DNA of 64,000 nt from Gammaproteobacteria bacterium (GTDB lineage: Bacteria > Pseudomonadota > Gammaproteobacteria > Pseudomonadales > Pseudohongiellaceae). Positions 59,413 through 64,000 of the stretch are shown piece by piece; position 1 is the stretch's first letter; every line of letters begins with the position of its first letter. The translations under genes were made by a program, and so were the position numbers. The notes under the pieces are model-generated. The model was not told the DNA's origin. It was given only the letters and a program-made list of their open reading frames with translations, and made no database searches. The stretch is taken from contig JABJIC010000002.1 of NCBI GenBank assembly GCA_018661465.1, forward strand, positions 1 through 64,000, read 5' to 3'.

Positions 59413-59865
59413 GTGGGCGGCAAATATTTTGAAGAGCTCGAAGTGGGGATGAAATTTGAACATCTTCCCCATCGCACCATCACGGAAACTGATAATCTGT
59501 TGTTTTCCACCATGACCCATAATCCTCAGCCACTGCATATTGACGCTGAATTTGCCAAAGGCACTCAGCACGGTCAGATCCTGGTCAATAGCCTCTTTAC
59601 TCTAGGACTGGTCATCGGATTATCGGTTGGCGATACCACGCTGGGAACCACTATCGGTAATCTGGGCATGGATAATGTGGAATTCCCTAACCCGGTATTT
59701 ATCGGTGACACCATCAGGGTAAAAACTACCATTAGTGAACGACGTGAATCCAAGTCGAAACCGGACCGTGGTATTGTCTGGTTTGAGCATGTCGGAATTA
59801 ACCAGCGGGATGAAATAGTCTGCCAATGCCTGCGCAAAGGCATGATGTTGCGCAAACCTTCTTAG
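59413..59865 (+). CDS. MaoC-like dehydratase
   Basis: GTG start; GGKYFEELEVGMKFEH, TMTHNPQPLHIDAEFAKGTQHGQILVNSLFTL. Confidence 0.9.
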   Translation: MGGKYFEELEVGMKFEHLPHRTITETDNLLFSTMTHNPQPLHIDAEFAKGTQHGQILVNSLFTLGLVIGLSVGDTTLGTTIGNLGMDNVEFPNPVFIGDTIRVKTTISERRESKSKPDRGIVWFEHVGINQRDEIVCQCLRKGMMLRKPS

Positions 59866-59938
59866 TTCTTGTAAATAAATAGACTAAAAACCGATAACAT
59901 CTTCCATTTATACTGTTAACGAATAACAGGAGAAACAC

Positions 59939-60841
59939 ATGGCACTGCGCCGTTCCATTCATTTTGTTCCCGGTGGCAATGACAAGATGCTGAATAAGGC
60001 CCTTGGTCTGTCAGCTGACTCGCTGATCATGGATCTGGAAGACTCGGTAACGCCCGATCGTAAAGAGGCTGTTCGCGACGAAGTTTGCCGATGGCTGAAA
60101 GATACGGATTTTGGCAAGCAGGAACGCCTAGTGAGGATTAATCCGCTGGATTCCGAATGGGGAAGAGATGACCTGGAAGCTGTTATGGAATTCCGGCCCG
60201 ATGGAATCGTACTGCCAAAGGTCTTGGGCAAAGAAACTGTTGTTGCTACAGATAGCCTCATGACTCAGCGCGAAAATGATCTGGGAATGGAAGTCAAAGA
60301 AGGCGGAACAGTAAAGCTTCTATTAATAGGTACTGAACTTGCCGGTGCGGTTTTTAATCTGCCGCAGATGGTAGATCATCCTAGAGTAAACGGGGTCACC
60401 TGGGGAGCAGAAGATTTATCTGTGTCACTTGGCGCCCGTGCAAAACGAGACAGTCAGGGGAAATACCTGGAAGTGTTCAGCTTTGTGCGTTCCATGTGCT
60501 TGCTCTCGGCAGTGGCCGCAGAAATACAGCCAATTGATGCTGTCTATGTGGATATAAAAAACACCAAAGGTCTGGCGGATGAGTGTAAGACTGCTGCCGA
60601 CATGGGCTACACCGCAAAGATGACTCTGCACCCTGATCAGATTGAGATTGTGAACGAAGCATTCACTCCATCCGATAAGGAAATTGAACATGCATCTGCC
60701 CTTGTAGCAGCCTTCGCTGAGAATGAGAAAGAAGGCAAGATGGCGTTCCGCTTCAATGGTGAGATGGTTGATGTGCCTCACTTAAAACGGGCGCGGCAGA
60801 TTCTGGCCATTGCGGCACATATTGCAGGACAGACAAGTTAA
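59939..60841 (+). CDS. HpcH/HpaI/CitE-like CoA ester lyase
   Basis: RRSIHFVPGGNDKMLNKALGLSADSLIMDLEDSVTPDRKEAVR, VRINPLDSEWGRDDLEAV, GYTAKMTLHPDQIEIVNEAF. Confidence 0.92.
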   Translation: MALRRSIHFVPGGNDKMLNKALGLSADSLIMDLEDSVTPDRKEAVRDEVCRWLKDTDFGKQERLVRINPLDSEWGRDDLEAVMEFRPDGIVLPKVLGKETVVATDSLMTQRENDLGMEVKEGGTVKLLLIGTELAGAVFNLPQMVDHPRVNGVTWGAEDLSVSLGARAKRDSQGKYLEVFSFVRSMCLLSAVAAEIQPIDAVYVDIKNTKGLADECKTAADMGYTAKMTLHPDQIEIVNEAFTPSDKEIEHASALVAAFAENEKEGKMAFRFNGEMVDVPHLKRARQILAIAAHIAGQTS

Positions 60842-60876
60842 TGAACTCTTTAATGAGACAGAGAAGTTAATGGACT
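60829..60876 (+). repeat. 19-bp near-identical direct repeat at the CitE-like/ACAD junction
   Basis: ACAGACAAGTTAATGAACT (60829-60847) and ACAGAGAAGTTAATGGACT (60858-60876). Confidence 0.9.
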
Positions 60877-62036
60877 TTGAAGAAACAGACGAACAGGCTC
60901 TAATAAGAGACTCCATTCGAAAACTCTGCTCCCGTTTTCCTGATGACTATTGGGAAGAGCATGATAGAGAAGGGCGCTTTCCCGACGATTTTTTTGATGA
61001 GGTAGCCGCCGCAGGCTGGATTGGCATCGCAATGCCAGAGCAATACGGCGGTGCCGGCAAGGGTATTCAGGAAGCGGCAATAATTCTCGAAGAAGTTGCC
61101 GCCTCCGGTGCCGCGATGAATGGTGCAACCCCATTACATCTCTCTATATTCGGTATGCACCCCGTGGTGAAACACGGCAGCGAAGCGATGCGCGAAAAGT
61201 ACCTGCCTCCTGTTGCCAGGGGTGAGCTCCATGTAGCCTTTGGAGTCACCGAGCCTGATGCGGGAAGCGATACTACCGCGATAAAAACCTTCGCTAAAAA
61301 GGAGGGCGATAACTATATAGTGCGTGGTCGAAAGGTTTGGACAACAAAAGCAATGGAGTCCGAGCGGGTTCTGTTACTTGTACGTACTACAGCCAGAGAA
61401 GACGTCGAGCGCAAGACCGACGGTATGACTCTGTTGCTGGCTGAGCTGCAGAAACCCGAAGTCACTATATCTCCCATTCCCAAATTGGGGCGCAATGCAG
61501 TGCGAACCTGTGAGGTTGTTTATGACGACCTGCAAGTAAGCGTTGAGGATAGGGTAGGTGAAGAGGGTGAAGGCTTTCGTTATTTACTCGATGGATTGAA
61601 CGCCGAAAGAATTCTGATCGCTGCGGAAGCTCTGGGAATAGGCCGGGCTGCTCTGAGAAGGGCGGTTAACTATGCCAATGAACGCGTGGTATTTGATCGC
61701 CCCATCGGCAAGAATCAAGGTATTGCCTTCCCACTGGCCGAAGCTTGTACGAAGTTGGATGCGGCGGAATTAATGATACGCAAAGCCGCTTGGTTGATCG
61801 ATAACAACCAGCCCTGCGGTAAAGAAGCTAATATGGCAAAATGGCTGGCGGCGGAAGCAGGATTCTTTGCGGCCGATGCCGCAATACAAACCCACGGTGG
61901 TTTCGGCTATGCCCGTGAATACCATGTTGAAAGATATTGGCGGGAAGCGAGGCTGATGAAGCTGGCGCCTATTTCCCAGGAGATGATTCTGAACTTTGTC
62001 TCCGAGCACGTACTTGGCCTGCCTCGTTCATACTAG
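60870..62036 (+). CDS. Acyl-CoA dehydrogenase
   Basis: AFGVTEPDAGSDTTAIKTFAKKEGDNYIVRGRKVWTT, QTHGGFGYAREYHVERYWREARL; ATG 60870 preferred over ORF start 60810. Confidence 0.95.
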   Translation: MDFEETDEQALIRDSIRKLCSRFPDDYWEEHDREGRFPDDFFDEVAAAGWIGIAMPEQYGGAGKGIQEAAIILEEVAASGAAMNGATPLHLSIFGMHPVVKHGSEAMREKYLPPVARGELHVAFGVTEPDAGSDTTAIKTFAKKEGDNYIVRGRKVWTTKAMESERVLLLVRTTAREDVERKTDGMTLLLAELQKPEVTISPIPKLGRNAVRTCEVVYDDLQVSVEDRVGEEGEGFRYLLDGLNAERILIAAEALGIGRAALRRAVNYANERVVFDRPIGKNQGIAFPLAEACTKLDAAELMIRKAAWLIDNNQPCGKEANMAKWLAAEAGFFAADAAIQTHGGFGYAREYHVERYWREARLMKLAPISQEMILNFVSEHVLGLPRSY

Positions 62037-62149
62037 GTGAGCTGAATGATTGCAGAAAATCGATTCACGGTATCAATATTACCGAGTCTCTTATATAAAT
62101 TGTCCAATAGACATTAATAGTTAGTAATAGAAAATAGAAAGGAAAGAAG

Positions 62150-63001
62150 ATGAAAAACAAGCTGATTCATGGGTTAGTACTGAGTGTAGCCCTTACTCTG
62201 TTTAGCGGAACTCTTAACGCTCAGGAACTAAGTGCAAATGATGATCCGGAAGTTCAAAGAGTGGAGCCTTTTCAGGTGTTCGACAATCTTTACTATGTGG
62301 GAGCCAAATGGGTATCTGCATGGTTGTTAGTGTCCGATCAAGGATTAATCCTCTTTGACTCTCTCTACGGCGAACTCACTGATCTCGTTGTCGATGGTAT
62401 TCGCGAACTTGGTTTCGATCCAAATGACATACGTTATGTAGTAGTTACCCATGCTCATTACGATCATATCGGTGGTGCACTGCGCATGCAGGAAGAGTTC
62501 GGCGCTGTAGTGTTAATGACAGCGGAAGACTGGCAGATGACTGAGGAGCCGGCAATATATCAAGAATATCCCAAGCCTATTCGTCATCTCGAGATTACAG
62601 ACAATGGTAGTTTGAATTTGGGGCGAACAAGCCTGAAGTTCTTTAAAACTCCCGGCCATACGCCAGGTGTTGCTTCAACTCAATTTACTGTTTACGACAA
62701 TGGCTATCCCCACACTGCATTTATGTTTGGTGGTGCTGGCTTAAATTTTAGTGGTGTCACAGCTGCAACTCAGTACCTTACTAGTGTGAGCAATTTGCAG
62801 ATTCTGCAAGGTATCGAAGTAAATATTCCTAATCACGAAGGAAGTGGCGATGTGTTTGAGCGCTATGAAATGCTGAAGGATCGTCAGGATGGCGACCCCC
62901 ATCCATTCGTAGATCCCGAAAGCTTTCAGGCCTGGCTAGGCCAGTTGAGAGGCATGGCTGAGGCTAAGTTGGCTGAGGAACAGGCAGCAGCTGGGAATTA
63001 G
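62150..63001 (+). CDS. Secreted metallo-beta-lactamase-fold hydrolase
   Basis: Signal peptide; VVTHAHYDHIGGALRM; TPGHTPG. Confidence 0.9.
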   Translation: MKNKLIHGLVLSVALTLFSGTLNAQELSANDDPEVQRVEPFQVFDNLYYVGAKWVSAWLLVSDQGLILFDSLYGELTDLVVDGIRELGFDPNDIRYVVVTHAHYDHIGGALRMQEEFGAVVLMTAEDWQMTEEPAIYQEYPKPIRHLEITDNGSLNLGRTSLKFFKTPGHTPGVASTQFTVYDNGYPHTAFMFGGAGLNFSGVTAATQYLTSVSNLQILQGIEVNIPNHEGSGDVFERYEMLKDRQDGDPHPFVDPESFQAWLGQLRGMAEAKLAEEQAAAGN

Positions 63002-63160
63002 AAGGTTTAAATAAGTGGGAGCATCCCGCTAAGTAAAATTTAAATGGCCTGGCTGATGCCGGGCTTTTTAATGCTTTTCGTTCAGTGGACTTTCCAAGTT
63101 TGCATGAACAGGAGATACTTAGCCCAAGAAAACGATTACAAAGTATCAGGAGAGTCTTTG

Positions 63161-64000
63161 ATGATAATAAGAAAACGTTTGATTTCACCATTCCTTGCAG
63201 TAACTGCAATAGTAGTATCACTTGTCAGCGCTTCGCAGGCCTTTAGCCAGACAGGCACTAGCGTGTACGAGGGGGACTGGCCGTCATGGGCCGCCAATGG
63301 CTCCGCTCAGCGCTATTCGTCGCTGGATCAGATTAACGCAGACAATGTTGCCGATGTTGAAATAGCATGGCGTTTTTCCACGGAGAGCTTCGGCCCTACC
63401 GTGGATTTCGTTAACCCATCGACTCCACTGGAAATAGATGGCGTCTTATACGCGAATATTGGCAGTACTAGGAACGTCGTAGCGCTTGATGCCACGAACG
63501 GCCAGGTACTGTGGCTTTTTCGCTATCAAGAAGGCGACAGATTCGACGAAGCACCACGAAAGGGTGCTGGCCGTGGAGTCGCCTTCTGGAGCGACGGTGA
63601 TACTCAGCGAGTTCTTGACGTTTCCCCAGGCTACCAACTGGTTTCTCTTGATGCCAAAACCGGCATGCCTGATCCGAATTTTGGTGAAAACGGCATCGTG
63701 GACTTATATGTAGGTCTACGTAACGCTGATGATCCTAGATATAAGTACCCGGACATCGGCATTTCTGCACCACCATTTGTGATGAATGATGTCATCGTAG
63801 TGGGGGCAGCGCACCGCACGGGTGGTCGGCCACGGTCCAAGTTTAATACCAAAGGTGATATACGCGGCTTCGATGTGCGCACCGGCGAGCTGTTGTGGAC
63901 CTTTCACACTATTCCCGCACGAGGAGAAGTAGGCTTTGAGTCCTGGATCTCTGGAAACGATATTACCGGTAATTCCGGTGTCTGGGCTGCCATCTCTGGT
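63161..64000 (+). CDS. PQQ-dependent dehydrogenase, 3' truncated by window end
   Basis: Hand translation: MIIRKRLISPFLAVTAIVVSLVSASQAFSQTGTSVYEGDWPSWAANGSAQRYSSLDQINADNVADVEIAWRF...; AGGAGAG upstream; no stop before 64000, absent from ORF track. Confidence 0.92.
   Translation, partial: MIIRKRLISPFLAVTAIVVSLVSASQAFSQTGTSVYEGDWPSWAANGSAQRYSSLDQINADNVADVEIAWRFSTESFGPTVDFVNPSTPLEIDGVLYANIGSTRNVVALDATNGQVLWLFRYQEGDRFDEAPRKGAGRGVAFWSDGDTQRVLDVSPGYQLVSLDAKTGMPDPNFGENGIVDLYVGLRNADDPRYKYPDIGISAPPFVMNDVIVVGAAHRTGGRPRSKFNTKGDIRGFDVRTGELLWTFHTIPARGEVGFESWISGNDITGNSGVWAAISG

Overview
This 64 kb window looks like a compact chromosomal region of a mesophilic, probably marine or aquatic, gammaproteobacterium. 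That lineage call is an inference from gene content and synteny, such as alaS-lysC-csrA-tRNA-Ser, ypjD/corB next to ffh-rpsP-rimM-trmD-rplS, and pspF/pspABC. I see no phage, IS transposase, CRISPR array or rRNA. Most of the window is housekeeping: tadA, purL, psp genes, oxyR, ffh, rpsP-rimM-trmD-rplS, dsbC, hom-thrC-recJ, dsbD-like, alaS, lysC, csrA and uup. The accessory part is 47.7-64 kb: PQQ beta-propeller dehydrogenases, a tannase-like esterase, a copper monooxygenase fusion, a CoA-transferase/MaoC/CitE-like/acyl-CoA dehydrogenase cluster and an MBL-fold hydrolase. I did not find one unmistakably new defence or mobile system. The observations most worth following up are: (1) a Ser/Thr kinase fused to a pseudokinase, in an operon with a PP2C phosphatase and a protein with one canonical and one degenerate FHA domain; (2) a structured, ORF-free region ending in a strong terminator upstream of uup (candidate sRNA or attenuator); (3) two palindromic repeat-like elements upstream of hom; (4) a 14-bp x3 tandem repeat placing stop codons in all six frames between two convergent genes; (5) a dense repeat/hairpin block at 15.6-15.8 kb; (6) an itaconate/mesaconate/citramalyl-CoA-type gene cluster with a duplicated TAATG stop/start junction; (7) a rubrerythrin/Fe-S oxidoreductase/DUF3501 operon divergent from oxyR with nested palindromes in its leader. 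A PQQ-dehydrogenase gene running off the right edge (63161 onward) is absent from the ORF track. All family calls come from reading motifs; no searches were run.
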